A stretch of 64,000 nt of DNA from Leifsonia sp. PS1209 (GTDB lineage: Bacteria; Actinomycetota; Actinomycetes; Actinomycetales; Microbacteriaceae), in assembly GCF_012317045.1 (NCBI RefSeq), contig NZ_CP051154.1:2294001-2358000 (forward strand), in the 5' to 3' direction. Positions 43,539 through 51,904 of this stretch are shown here, in pieces (position 1 is the first letter of the stretch; the number at the start of each line of letters is the position of its first letter). A program made the position numbers and the translations under genes. The notes below the pieces were generated by a model, which saw only the letters and a program-made list of their open reading frames with translations, did not search any database and was not told the DNA's origin.

Positions 43539-44684
43539 ATGCAGGATTTAAAGGTCATCGGGGTCGAGAACGGCGCTCTGCTCGCCGTCGGTGACGACGG
43601 TGAGCGGTTCCGCATCGCCGTCGACGATGTGCTGCAGTCGAAGATCCGCCAGGTCAGGCAGGAGACGTCGGCCACGGCGCCCAAACTGTCGCCGCGCGAG
43701 GTCCAGGCCCACATCCGCTCCGGCATGTCCGCCGAGGACGTCGCGAGCGTCACCGGTGCGCCACTCGACTACGTGCAGCGCTTCGAGGGACCGATCGTCG
43801 CCGAGCGCGAGCACATCGTCGCGAGCGCGCTGAGCGTTCCGGTCGTCACCACGGCGGACGTCGATCCGCTCGGCGAGGGCAACACGTTCGGCTCCGTCAT
43901 CCGCGACAGGCTCGCCTCCCTCGGCGTCGCCGGCGAGCGCTGGGCGAGCTGGAAGGACAGCGAGGCCGGCTGGATCGTCAAGCTGGAGTTCACGGCCGAC
44001 CAGATCGACCACGACGCCCGCTGGGGCTACGACGCCCGCAAGCACTCGCTCTCGCCGCTCAACTCGGAGGCGACAACGCTCTCCCAGGCGGGCGAGCTGA
44101 AGGGCGGCACCCTCATCCCGAGGCTGCGCGCCGTGATGCCGCACGAGGGAGAGCCGGACGAGTCGCGCTTCGACAGCGGAGCATTCACGTTCCCGGAGGC
44201 CCCCGACCTGCTCGGCCCGGAGATCACGCAGCCGCTCGAACCGCTGACCTACAACCGTGCCCCGAACGGCGCGAACAACTCGATCGCCGTCTCCGCCATC
44301 AAGCGCGCGGACGACGAGACGCCGCGCGATCTGCACCAGACCGCCGACCTGCTGGAAGCCCTGCGCCGCCGCCGCGGTGAGCGCGAGGCCGCCGTGTACG
44401 ACGAGCCGGTGGATGTGCTCCGCGACGTCCCGGAGGCGGGCGACGCTCCGTTCCGGGTGGTCGACGAGCCGATCGCGATCTTCGACACGCCCGTCGAGCA
44501 GGCACCGTCGGCGCCGGAGCAGTCTGCGCCGTCCACGCCGTCGTCGCAGTCGTCGTCCGCGTCAGACCCGTCCGGATCGTCCGCGTCATCCGCCTCGGCC
44601 CGTGCGAGCAAGAAGGGCCGCGCATCCATGCCGAGCTGGGACGAGATCGTGTTCGGTGCCCGCACCGACGACGACCTCGCCTAG
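43539..44684 (+). CDS. sepH: Septation protein SepH
   Basis: 381 residues: N-terminal DUF3071 domain (MQDLKVIGVENGALLAV..., helix-turn-helix part LSPREVQAHIRSGMSAEDVASVTG, PLDYVQRFEGPIVAERE) and a long disordered Ser/Pro/acidic C-terminus ending WDEIVFGAR. SepH binds FtsZ in Streptomyces and mycobacteria and promotes its assembly. ATG at 43539 with GGAAGG upstream. Confidence 0.92.
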   Translation: MQDLKVIGVENGALLAVGDDGERFRIAVDDVLQSKIRQVRQETSATAPKLSPREVQAHIRSGMSAEDVASVTGAPLDYVQRFEGPIVAEREHIVASALSVPVVTTADVDPLGEGNTFGSVIRDRLASLGVAGERWASWKDSEAGWIVKLEFTADQIDHDARWGYDARKHSLSPLNSEATTLSQAGELKGGTLIPRLRAVMPHEGEPDESRFDSGAFTFPEAPDLLGPEITQPLEPLTYNRAPNGANNSIAVSAIKRADDETPRDLHQTADLLEALRRRRGEREAAVYDEPVDVLRDVPEAGDAPFRVVDEPIAIFDTPVEQAPSAPEQSAPSTPSSQSSSASDPSGSSASSASARASKKGRASMPSWDEIVFGARTDDDLA

Positions 44685-44737
44685 TCGCCGTGACCGCCCG
44701 GAGCATCCGCTTCGTGGCGGTCGTCTAGGATAATCGG

Positions 44738-45988
44738 ATGCCATCCGCCGACGCCTCCCTGCGCTCCATCGGAGTCGGCCTCCGCGGCCACGACAACGCC
44801 CTGGGCTTCATCCGCCTGGTGCTGGCGTTCGTCGTCCTGGTCGACCACAGCTTCCCGCTCGGCGGCTTCGACGAGGGCTTCTCCCGCTACACCGGGGAGC
44901 AGGCGAATCTGGGCGCGCTCGCGGTCGGCGGCTTCTTCGCCATCAGCGGCTATCTCATCGCCAAGAGCGGCCTGTCGACCGACCTGCTGCAGTTCCTCTG
45001 GCGCAGGGCGCTGCGCATCTTCCCCGGCTTCCTCGTTGTGCTGCTGGTCGCCGCGTTCGCCGTCGGCCCGGTGATCTGGATGCTGGACGGGCACACCTTC
45101 CTGTCCTACTTCGCGCTCGCGCCCGGCAGCCCGTGGCACTACCTGGCGTCGAACTGGACGCTGGCGATCGGGTCGTACGGCATCCGGGACATCTTCGCCA
45201 CGACCACGCCGTACGGACTGCTCACCGGCGCCAGCGTCTTCAACGGCTCGCTCTGGTCGCTGACCTACGAGTGGACCTGCTACCTCGTCATCGCCGTTCT
45301 GCTGGTCACGGCCGTGCTGCGCAAGGCGAGGCTCGTCGTCGCCGTCATCGTCGTCGCGCTGTTCGTGGCCCAGATCCTGCAGATCCTCCAGCCGCACGCC
45401 GTCGAGTCCGTCTTCCCCCTGCTGACCAGCGAGCTCATGCTGCGCCTCAGCTACCCCTTCATGGTCGGCGCCCTGATCGCGGTGTATTCGCGTTCCGTCC
45501 CCCTCGACCACCGCCTCGGCGTGATCAGCGGGATCGTCTACTTCGCGACCCTGTTCACCGGCGGATACGCCGTCTTCGGCGTCCCGGCCGGCGTCTACTT
45601 CGTGCTCTGGCTGGGCGCGGTGCTCCCCGCTCCCCTCCGCAGAGTCGGCCGCACCAACGACTACTCCTACGGCGTCTACATCTACGGCTTCCTGGTGCAG
45701 CAGACGCTCGCGTACTTCGGTCTGTACAGGCTCGGCTATCTCCCGTTCCTGCTCGGCGCGACGGCCATCACAGCGGGATGCGCCTGGCTGTCCTGGCACG
45801 TCATCGAGAAGCGAGCGATGATGCTCAAAGACTGGGGCCCCGGCCGCGGCATCGCGCACTGGTACCGATTGGGGCGCGGTCTGCTGATCGGTCGGCGGAA
45901 GCTTCGACCCGTGACCGAAATCTCGAACGCTGCTGCAGACCCCGCTGGTATTCCAACGCGGAACAGAACCAGCATCCGTTCTCACTGA
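44738..45988 (+). CDS. Acyltransferase 3 family membrane protein
   Basis: 416 residues, about ten helices. Acyltransferase-3/OafA start (NALGFIRLVLAFVVLVDHSFPLGG, with catalytic-type His in VDHSF) and SLTYEWTCYLV, NDYSYGVYIYGFLVQQ, CAWLSWHVIEKRAM. It likely O-acetylates a surface glycan or lipid. It stands between sepH and the ABC module; the 50-base gap from sepH may mean it is a late arrival in the block. Confidence 0.88.
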   Translation: MPSADASLRSIGVGLRGHDNALGFIRLVLAFVVLVDHSFPLGGFDEGFSRYTGEQANLGALAVGGFFAISGYLIAKSGLSTDLLQFLWRRALRIFPGFLVVLLVAAFAVGPVIWMLDGHTFLSYFALAPGSPWHYLASNWTLAIGSYGIRDIFATTTPYGLLTGASVFNGSLWSLTYEWTCYLVIAVLLVTAVLRKARLVVAVIVVALFVAQILQILQPHAVESVFPLLTSELMLRLSYPFMVGALIAVYSRSVPLDHRLGVISGIVYFATLFTGGYAVFGVPAGVYFVLWLGAVLPAPLRRVGRTNDYSYGVYIYGFLVQQTLAYFGLYRLGYLPFLLGATAITAGCAWLSWHVIEKRAMMLKDWGPGRGIAHWYRLGRGLLIGRRKLRPVTEISNAAADPAGIPTRNRTSIRSH

Positions 45989-46007
45989 GCAAGCGATGGA
46001 TCGCACG

Positions 46008-48041
46008 TCAGCTTCCGCTCAGGGTTGTCGTGGGATCGAGTCTCGCAGCCCGCCCCGCCGGATAGAGCCCGGCGAGTAGAGCGAGCACCACTCCCGAAGC
46101 CGCTCCCACCGCAGGGATGAGCGGGTCTATCACCGGCGCCCAGCCGTTGAGCGCTGACAGCCCTATGACGAGGTCTACTCCCATAACAACGCCGACGACA
46201 GCGCCGACGAAGCCGAGCAGCAAAGCCTCTAGCGCCAGCTGCCCGAGAATCCCTCGCGGGGTAGTCCCGAGGGCCAACCTGAGTCCGATCTCTCGACGTC
46301 GCCCCATCACCGAGACGAGGTAGGTGTTCATAATTCCCACTCCGCCGATCACCAGGATGATCGCAGACATGATGTACATGACGAGTGTTGTCTGGGCATC
46401 GATGGTGTCCTTGAGCGTCGTCGGTTCGAGAGGGAAGCCGACCGAAACACGCTCAGGTCGAACGGGGTCGAAGATTCGCTTGCTCTCCTCGCCCACCTGC
46501 TCCGCAGCCCCTGGCTGAACCTCGACGAGAACCTTCGCGTCATCGACAAGCGGCACGTCGCCGTCGAGGGCCACGTTGAGCGGGAGCACGACTGAGTTGA
46601 CGAGAGCCCCCTCCGCTCTCCGATCATCGAGCACACCGCTGACCGTGAAGGCGTTCTGTCCGATAAAGATCTTCAGGCCGGGTCGGTAGGTGAGACCGAA
46701 ATCGCGCATCACTCCTTTTCCGACCATCGCGAGCGCATCCCCGCGCGCCTGGTGCCCATCGTCGTATCGTGCACCTGCGATGATCTTCGCCCCGAGCACA
46801 GGCAACGCGGACGGCGACGCGACCATGAGGCGAAACGATGGACTGGATTTCGCTGCTCTGCGCTCAGGAACTGCGTCGCGCCGGAATCCGGAGATCTCCT
46901 GGTCCCCTGCCAACGGGATGGTGGCGACGACACCCACGCTGCTGACACCGTTGAGTGAGGAGACGCGCCGCACGTGGTCGCCCTCGCTGACGGCGAGAAG
47001 CTCCCGGGTCGTCACGTCACGGAGCAGCGTCTCATGAGTGAGGGTGATTCGGTGCGCAAGGAAACCGTTGAACGTGTCTGAAATCTGCGCCGCCGCTGTG
47101 GCGGAGAGTCCGGAGGTCGTAACGAGCACAGCGATGCCCAACACCATCCCGAGCGCGGTGAGCACGTTGCGAGCTCCCCGAGACGCGAGCGAGTTTCCGG
47201 CTTCACCGAACGCCAGCCGCCATGCGATTCCTCTTCGCTTGTGTTCACGATTTCGGCCCGACTGCGAGTGCGGCGCGGTCCCGAAGCTGAGGCCAGCGGT
47301 CAACGGGCCGGGGGCATGGGTCGTGACTTCACGGTCCCTCCGGATCTCGCGAGTGACATCGGTGACAGCCCCGTCAACGATTGCGAGCACGGTGTCACAC
47401 CGCGCAGCAAGGTCACGATCGTGTGTGACGATAACAGTGCATCGTTCACTGGTCGTCACCGAACGAAGCAGCCCGAACACTTCGTCGGCACGTTGCGTAT
47501 CGAGATTCCCCGTTGGTTCGTCGCAGAGCAGCAGTCGAGGATTCGCGACGAGCGCGCGGGCGATCGATACCCTCTGCTGCTCACCACCCGAAAGCATGGA
47601 CGGCAGCGAGTTCATGCGCTGGCCGAGTCCAACGGACTCGAGCGCTGCGATGGCCGTGCGCAGCGCTTCGGCCCGATCGACCCCCAGTATCGTCAACGGC
47701 AATCGGACGTTTTCGACGGCGGTTTTGTATGGGATGAGGTGGAAGGCCTGAAAGACGAATCCGATGTGTCGCACCCGAAAACTCGCCCGTTCCTTCTGGG
47801 ACAGGTCAGCGATGTTCAGACCGTCGATCTCGACGCTGCCGTGTTCGACGCTAAGCAAGGTGCCGAGAGTATTCAGAAGTGATGACTTTCCCGATCCCGA
47901 GCGACCGACCAGTGCAATGACTCTGCCGCGGTGAAGGTCCAGGTCGACATCGTTGAGGATGCGTCGCTGCTCGCCATTTGAAATGTAATCTTTGGTCAGC
48001 GCGCGAATCCGCACCATCGGCGTGACATCAGGATCGACCAT
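46008..48041 (-). CDS. MacB-type fused ABC transporter (ATPase plus FtsX-like permease)
   Basis: 677 residues. The ATPase is N-terminal: Walker A GRSGSGKSSLLN, signature MLSGGEQQRVSIARAL, Walker B LLLCDEPTGNLD, H-loop VTHD. After a linker come four helices in MacB order: one near 300, a large extracytoplasmic MacB_PCD-like domain (about 320-545), then three C-terminal helices (SAIILVIGGVGIMNTYLVSVMGRRREIGLRLALG). Such mechanotransmission transporters work with an adaptor; here the upstream gene, overlapping by 14 bases, encodes one. The Bacillus YknWXYZ system is a functional parallel. Lower GC than the core genes. Confidence 0.9.
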   Translation of the reverse strand: MVDPDVTPMVRIRALTKDYISNGEQRRILNDVDLDLHRGRVIALVGRSGSGKSSLLNTLGTLLSVEHGSVEIDGLNIADLSQKERASFRVRHIGFVFQAFHLIPYKTAVENVRLPLTILGVDRAEALRTAIAALESVGLGQRMNSLPSMLSGGEQQRVSIARALVANPRLLLCDEPTGNLDTQRADEVFGLLRSVTTSERCTVIVTHDRDLAARCDTVLAIVDGAVTDVTREIRRDREVTTHAPGPLTAGLSFGTAPHSQSGRNREHKRRGIAWRLAFGEAGNSLASRGARNVLTALGMVLGIAVLVTTSGLSATAAAQISDTFNGFLAHRITLTHETLLRDVTTRELLAVSEGDHVRRVSSLNGVSSVGVVATIPLAGDQEISGFRRDAVPERRAAKSSPSFRLMVASPSALPVLGAKIIAGARYDDGHQARGDALAMVGKGVMRDFGLTYRPGLKIFIGQNAFTVSGVLDDRRAEGALVNSVVLPLNVALDGDVPLVDDAKVLVEVQPGAAEQVGEESKRIFDPVRPERVSVGFPLEPTTLKDTIDAQTTLVMYIMSAIILVIGGVGIMNTYLVSVMGRRREIGLRLALGTTPRGILGQLALEALLLGFVGAVVGVVMGVDLVIGLSALNGWAPVIDPLIPAVGAASGVVLALLAGLYPAGRAARLDPTTTLSGS

Positions 48042-49230
48042 CAACGATGACTTCCTGACCCACCTCGAGTGCGCCCGCTATGTTGCATTCGCCTTCAGAA
48101 GAGAAAACGACCTTTACAGGTACGTCTCTTGTCGACGGCTTCTTTCCGCGCTGCGAAACTGTCACGAACGACTCCGCGCCGGTGGTCCAAACCGCAGACG
48201 CGGGGACTGTGAGCGCGTCCGCCGGGCCGAGTTCGATTACGACCTGGGCCACATAACGTGACTTCGTGAGCTGCACATCGGCGGGCACGATGATTCGCGC
48301 TGACTCGCCGCTCTCGGCAACGCCGACGTCCGGCACCGCCGATCCCGTCTGCGACGCGGGCGAAGGCTCATGGACGATATCGGCAACGGTGAACCCTGCG
48401 AGATCCGGGAAGTCGGAGAGGATCACCGATTGTCCGGGAACAAGCGAAGTGGGAAGACGGCCGCTCGGCGCTGCGCACTGCAGCACTTGGGTGCCCGCTC
48501 CGAACGCGACCCGCGAGTTACTGATGTCGGAACCTCTCGTGGGGAGTTCCCCGATCGCACTGACTCGATCCGTCGACGTGACGATCACTTCGTCACTCTG
48601 GAAGTAGCGCGTGTGGCCAACCGAACGCTGCGTTCCAGGGGACTCTTGTCCGCTGGTCTCTGATCCCTCGATCGGGGCCGAAGAAATCGGCTGGCCGCGT
48701 TCGTCGACAGGCGTGTCGTAACCGCGTTCATCGTAGAACGCGATGACTGCCGCAAGTGTTGCCTGTCCGAATTCTCCGTCCGCCTGCGCCGATAGGTGGC
48801 CGAGTGTTCTCAGACCCTCCTGGAGCTGGAACACGTCGGGCCCGCTCATGCCGACGCGGAGGTCACGATAGAACTCAAGTTCCCCGGGAAAGACGAACAC
48901 AGGACGACCATTGATCTCCATGAGCAGAGAACCGATCGCAAACTGCCCTTCCGAGGCCGCTCCCACACGTGTGACAATCGCTTTTCCGCTCTCCGCCCCG
49001 TCGTCGAAACGAAGTTCGACGACGCGCTCATGGGTCGCCGAGCACATCACCTGAACGGCAGATCGGAGCCGTTTCGTCGCAATCGGGACGCTCGTGACCG
49101 TTGGCGGGGGCGGGTGCGCTTCCGCTGCCTTTTGTCCAGGGCTCTTCAGTGATTGACCCAACACGAATCCTGCAGCGGTAAATACGATCACCCCCGTAGC
49201 GACGACGGCGAGCACTCGTCGACGATTCAT
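48028..49230 (-). CDS. Membrane-anchored adaptor with peptidoglycan-binding domain
   Basis: 400 residues: N-terminal anchor helix (VLAVVATGVIVFTAAGFVLG), an HlyD/MacA-like part, a PG_binding_1-type repeat (DLRVGMSGPDVFQLQEGLRTLG...ADGEFGQATLAAVIAFY, about 145-190), then beta-domains ending with an adaptor-like AVWTTGAESFVTV...VGQEVIVDG. This actinobacterial adaptor type replaces the coiled-coil hairpin of MacA by a cell-wall-binding module. Starts ATG 49230 (overlap ATGA with the lipoprotein stop). Confidence 0.85.
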   Translation of the reverse strand: MNRRRVLAVVATGVIVFTAAGFVLGQSLKSPGQKAAEAHPPPPTVTSVPIATKRLRSAVQVMCSATHERVVELRFDDGAESGKAIVTRVGAASEGQFAIGSLLMEINGRPVFVFPGELEFYRDLRVGMSGPDVFQLQEGLRTLGHLSAQADGEFGQATLAAVIAFYDERGYDTPVDERGQPISSAPIEGSETSGQESPGTQRSVGHTRYFQSDEVIVTSTDRVSAIGELPTRGSDISNSRVAFGAGTQVLQCAAPSGRLPTSLVPGQSVILSDFPDLAGFTVADIVHEPSPASQTGSAVPDVGVAESGESARIIVPADVQLTKSRYVAQVVIELGPADALTVPASAVWTTGAESFVTVSQRGKKPSTRDVPVKVVFSSEGECNIAGALEVGQEVIVDGRS

Positions 49231-50120
49231 CCGTTGAGAATCTCCCTGGACGTCACCTGGGCGCGGTCCTTGAGTGCCCGATACTCCACGAGGACGGGCT
49301 CGATTGCGGATTTGAATCCAGTGAGATGGCGATCGACGATCGCATTGTGGCGCGACGTGAAGTCTGTGCGAGTCCGGCACTTCGCGTCATCGACAGCGAG
49401 TTCATGAGCCTCACTGGCGGCCATCGATTCAGCCATTGCTCTCGCAGTGTTCGGATCTGCCGGTTGGTGGGAAGTCACCTCGGCCATGCATCCCGCCCAT
49501 GCTTGAACGACCTTCTTGTATTCGGTCGACTTCTTCGCATGCTCAGCGACGAGCATGACCGCGCGGAGCATCGAGAAACCGGTGATCCGGTTCCCAGCCT
49601 CGACCGTTCCGTAGATCGATGCGAGAGCCTCCGCCTCGCATCCGGTCGCGGAATAGCTGGACATTCCTTCTCCGAACACGTCGGGGACATCGACTCGCGC
49701 CCCGTCACCGAAGTATGCGCGTCGGGATGCGTCCTCGACCGGCTCTTCCGCATCGTCCTTTGCGGTTGCTCCGTAGCCCTCCCTCTTCGCATCATCCAGG
49801 CTGAGATCGGCGATGCCGACCATCTCATCGATCGATGGCAGCACCGCCCCGAACATCCCTTGTCGATACGTGACGCCGGCGGACGCCATGCACGTGTCGA
49901 TGAGCTTGTTCTTCGCCTGCTGTGCAATATCGTCCGGAAGGGCTGCTCCTTCGAATTGGGTTCTGATGTTGGCATCGGGGGTAGCGGGCAGGTCATATTG
50001 CGGAATGCTCCCGCCCAGATCGGCGCCCGCGCCATCGGAAGGAGCCGCGGAGCAGGCCGTCAGCAGCCCCCACGACAAGCCCACAAGCGCGAGCACACCA
50101 AGAAGTCGATTCGTCTTCAT
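49227..50120 (-). CDS. Lipoprotein of the ABC-adaptor module
   Basis: 297 residues, lipobox GLLTACSAAP (Cys23), Asp/Ala-rich mature part with paired Cys in short motifs (DTCMASAGVTY, TGCEAEA, WAGCMAEV, DAKCRTR). Similar Cys-containing lipoproteins accompany PG-binding adaptor/ABC pairs in other actinobacteria, from memory. Role unknown; perhaps captures the substrate outside. Confidence 0.75.
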   Translation of the reverse strand: MKTNRLLGVLALVGLSWGLLTACSAAPSDGAGADLGGSIPQYDLPATPDANIRTQFEGAALPDDIAQQAKNKLIDTCMASAGVTYRQGMFGAVLPSIDEMVGIADLSLDDAKREGYGATAKDDAEEPVEDASRRAYFGDGARVDVPDVFGEGMSSYSATGCEAEALASIYGTVEAGNRITGFSMLRAVMLVAEHAKKSTEYKKVVQAWAGCMAEVTSHQPADPNTARAMAESMAASEAHELAVDDAKCRTRTDFTSRHNAIVDRHLTGFKSAIEPVLVEYRALKDRAQVTSREILNG

Positions 50121-50199
50121 CGTTCCTCATGTTTCAAGCGCCGCTGGAACTGGAGTCCATGAGCGCCCCAGTCCCAGCGGCATGCGTAGCGCGGTTGTC

Positions 50200-50598
50200 T
50201 TAGCCGACCAACACGAAGTCGGCCTTGTTGTCCTGTGCGACGCCGATACGGTGCCACTCATTCGGAGCAGTTACATCGACACGCTCGTGCGACACCCAGG
50301 TCAGCGTGTTTCGCAGGTCAAGCCACTTGGTATTCGAGGCATTGATCCAGGACGACGTGCGGTTGCCCATCGACTTGGTGACCTGAACCGAACCGTTGCC
50401 GATGCTCAGGGTGCTCCCTGAGTTACCAGGCCAACCAATGAACGCGTCGACATTGAAGTCCCTCCCATCGAAAACACACCAGGTTCCGTCGGGGCAGCCC
50501 CCTTGTTGAGCCGCACTCGCCGGTGCAGCGATGAGCGCAGCCGGCACGAGAACGGCAGCTGATGCAACAGCCGCGATGAGTCGCTTCGAGAATTTCAT
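50200..50598 (-). CDS. Secreted peptidase-inhibitor I36-like small protein
   Basis: 132 residues. Signal peptide 1-29 (AAVASAAVLVPAALIAAPASA). The mature part begins GGCPDGTWCVFDGRDFNVDA, the CP.G..C.F....F.G pattern of the I36/SMPI beta-gamma-crystallin-like family, then a repeat-like strand set (SSWINASNTKWLDL). Two Cys, one likely disulfide. AGGTTAGGA is the ribosome site and is part of an inverted repeat. It lies 79 bases before the lipoprotein-adaptor-ABC genes on the same strand, so it may be their cargo or a partner. Protease inhibition is not proven. Confidence 0.78.
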   Translation of the reverse strand: MKFSKRLIAAVASAAVLVPAALIAAPASAAQQGGCPDGTWCVFDGRDFNVDAFIGWPGNSGSTLSIGNGSVQVTKSMGNRTSSWINASNTKWLDLRNTLTWVSHERVDVTAPNEWHRIGVAQDNKADFVLVG

Positions 50599-50604
50599 AA
50601 TTTC

Positions 50605-50681
50605 CTAACCTGCTTGTACACGATATGCAAAGCGGAACATTCTCCCCCGTACACATACGGCTTTAGCAGGTTAGCATCATA
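50605..50681 (-). promoter_or_regulatory. Leader with 10-bp inverted repeat covering the ribosome site
   Basis: AGCAGGTTAG at 50665-50674 and its exact reverse complement CTAACCTGCT at 50605-50614, 50 bases apart. In the minus-strand transcript the distal arm would pair with the proximal arm, which contains the ribosome site. An inner AAAGC/GCTTT pair can form. A -10-like TATGAT lies at 50681-50676. The true start of transcription decides whether the distal arm is in the RNA. Confidence 0.5.
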
Positions 50682-50702
50682 AACTTCACATACGCGCCAC
50701 AA

Positions 50703-51839
50703 TCAGCCCGCAGCCCCGAAGCGGAGAAGAGGAACCCGCGTCTCGTCGTCCGTGAGCGAGCCGTGCTGGCCGATCATGCCGCGTCCGGTGTCGAGGCGGT
50801 CGCGCGCGTCGTAGTACGCCACCCGCTTGCGTGCACCGACGAGCACGTCGCCGATCCGCTGTGCGACCTCCGGATGCACGGTCGGCCCGAACCAGCCGGC
50901 GTCGATCGCCTCCTGCCTGGTGGCGATCCACGCCCTGTCGCCCTCCGCGGAGCGCCACCGCTCTGCGACGGTCTCCGCGTCGTGCGCACGGTCGAGGTGC
51001 AGGTGCAGGAAGCGCGGCTCCCCCGCGATCAGGCGCACACCGTCGACCAGCTCGGGCGCGGTATCGAAGAGGATGTGGCCGCTGACGGGAACGTCGACCA
51101 CACCATGGTCGGCTGTCAGCAGCACGGCCTGCCGGGGGCCGAGGCGGCGGGCCAGGGAGGCGACCAGCGCATCCAGGGTCTCCAGGGCGGACGTCCACTC
51201 CGGCGACTCCCAGCCCTTCGCGTGGGCGAGCTGGTCGAGTTCGGCGACGTAGAGGTAGGTGAGGCCGGGGCCGGGCGTCTGCAGGATCTGCTCCGCCGCG
51301 CTGAACCGGTCGGCCATCGTGCGGCCGCCGACGAATTCCGCCCCGCGCAGCACGGCGGCGGTGAAGCCGGACTCACTGTATTTCGGCAGCCCGATCGCGC
51401 GGGTGGCGACCCCCGCATCCCGGGCCTGCTCGAAGACCGTGCGCGACCGCTGCCAGGTGGCGGGGTCGAGGCGGTCGTCCCAGCCGGAGAGCTGGTTGAC
51501 GATCCTGTCGTTTGCGGCGTCGAGCACGCGGTAGCCCACCAGGCCGTGCTCGCCGGGCATCGTGCCGGTGGCGAGGGTGGCCAGCGCGGAGGCCGTCGTG
51601 GTCGGGAAGCCCGCGTCGATGGTCGTCGTCTTGCCGAGCAGCGGGGCGAGCGTGCGGGCGTGGCCGGAGCGGGCGCGCAGCGACGATGCGCCGAGGCCGT
51701 CGACCACCACGACCACCACGTGGTCGAGTGACGGGAGGCCGAGGGCGTTCTGCCCGCCGCCCAGCGCCGCCAGGGAACTTGGCAGAACAGCGGCAAGGCT
51801 CGCTCGTGTGGTGAACGCGGCCGGTAGCATGGGGGGCAT
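50703..51839 (-). CDS. Alkaline phosphatase-family / nucleotide pyrophosphatase-like protein
   Basis: About 378 residues of the type I phosphodiesterase/nucleotide pyrophosphatase superfamily: first metal site [13 protein letters not shown], nucleophile region [17 protein letters not shown] (Thr), GLVGYRV, then [14 protein letters not shown] and [12 protein letters not shown] metal ligands, and late H in GMIGQHGSL. No signal peptide. ATG at 51839 (or 51830) chosen; the gene diverges from parC 65 bases away. Conserved position next to topoisomerase genes in Micrococcales; substrate unknown. Confidence 0.88.
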   Translation of the reverse strand: MPPMLPAAFTTRASLAAVLPSSLAALGGGQNALGLPSLDHVVVVVVDGLGASSLRARSGHARTLAPLLGKTTTIDAGFPTTTASALATLATGTMPGEHGLVGYRVLDAANDRIVNQLSGWDDRLDPATWQRSRTVFEQARDAGVATRAIGLPKYSESGFTAAVLRGAEFVGGRTMADRFSAAEQILQTPGPGLTYLYVAELDQLAHAKGWESPEWTSALETLDALVASLARRLGPRQAVLLTADHGVVDVPVSGHILFDTAPELVDGVRLIAGEPRFLHLHLDRAHDAETVAERWRSAEGDRAWIATRQEAIDAGWFGPTVHPEVAQRIGDVLVGARKRVAYYDARDRLDTGRGMIGQHGSLTDDETRVPLLRFGAAG

Positions 51840-51904
51840 CCGGCCCAGTTTGTCACACCCGTGACCACCTCGCCGCCCCTCTCTCCCCTCCCGAGATTGC
51901 ACGA

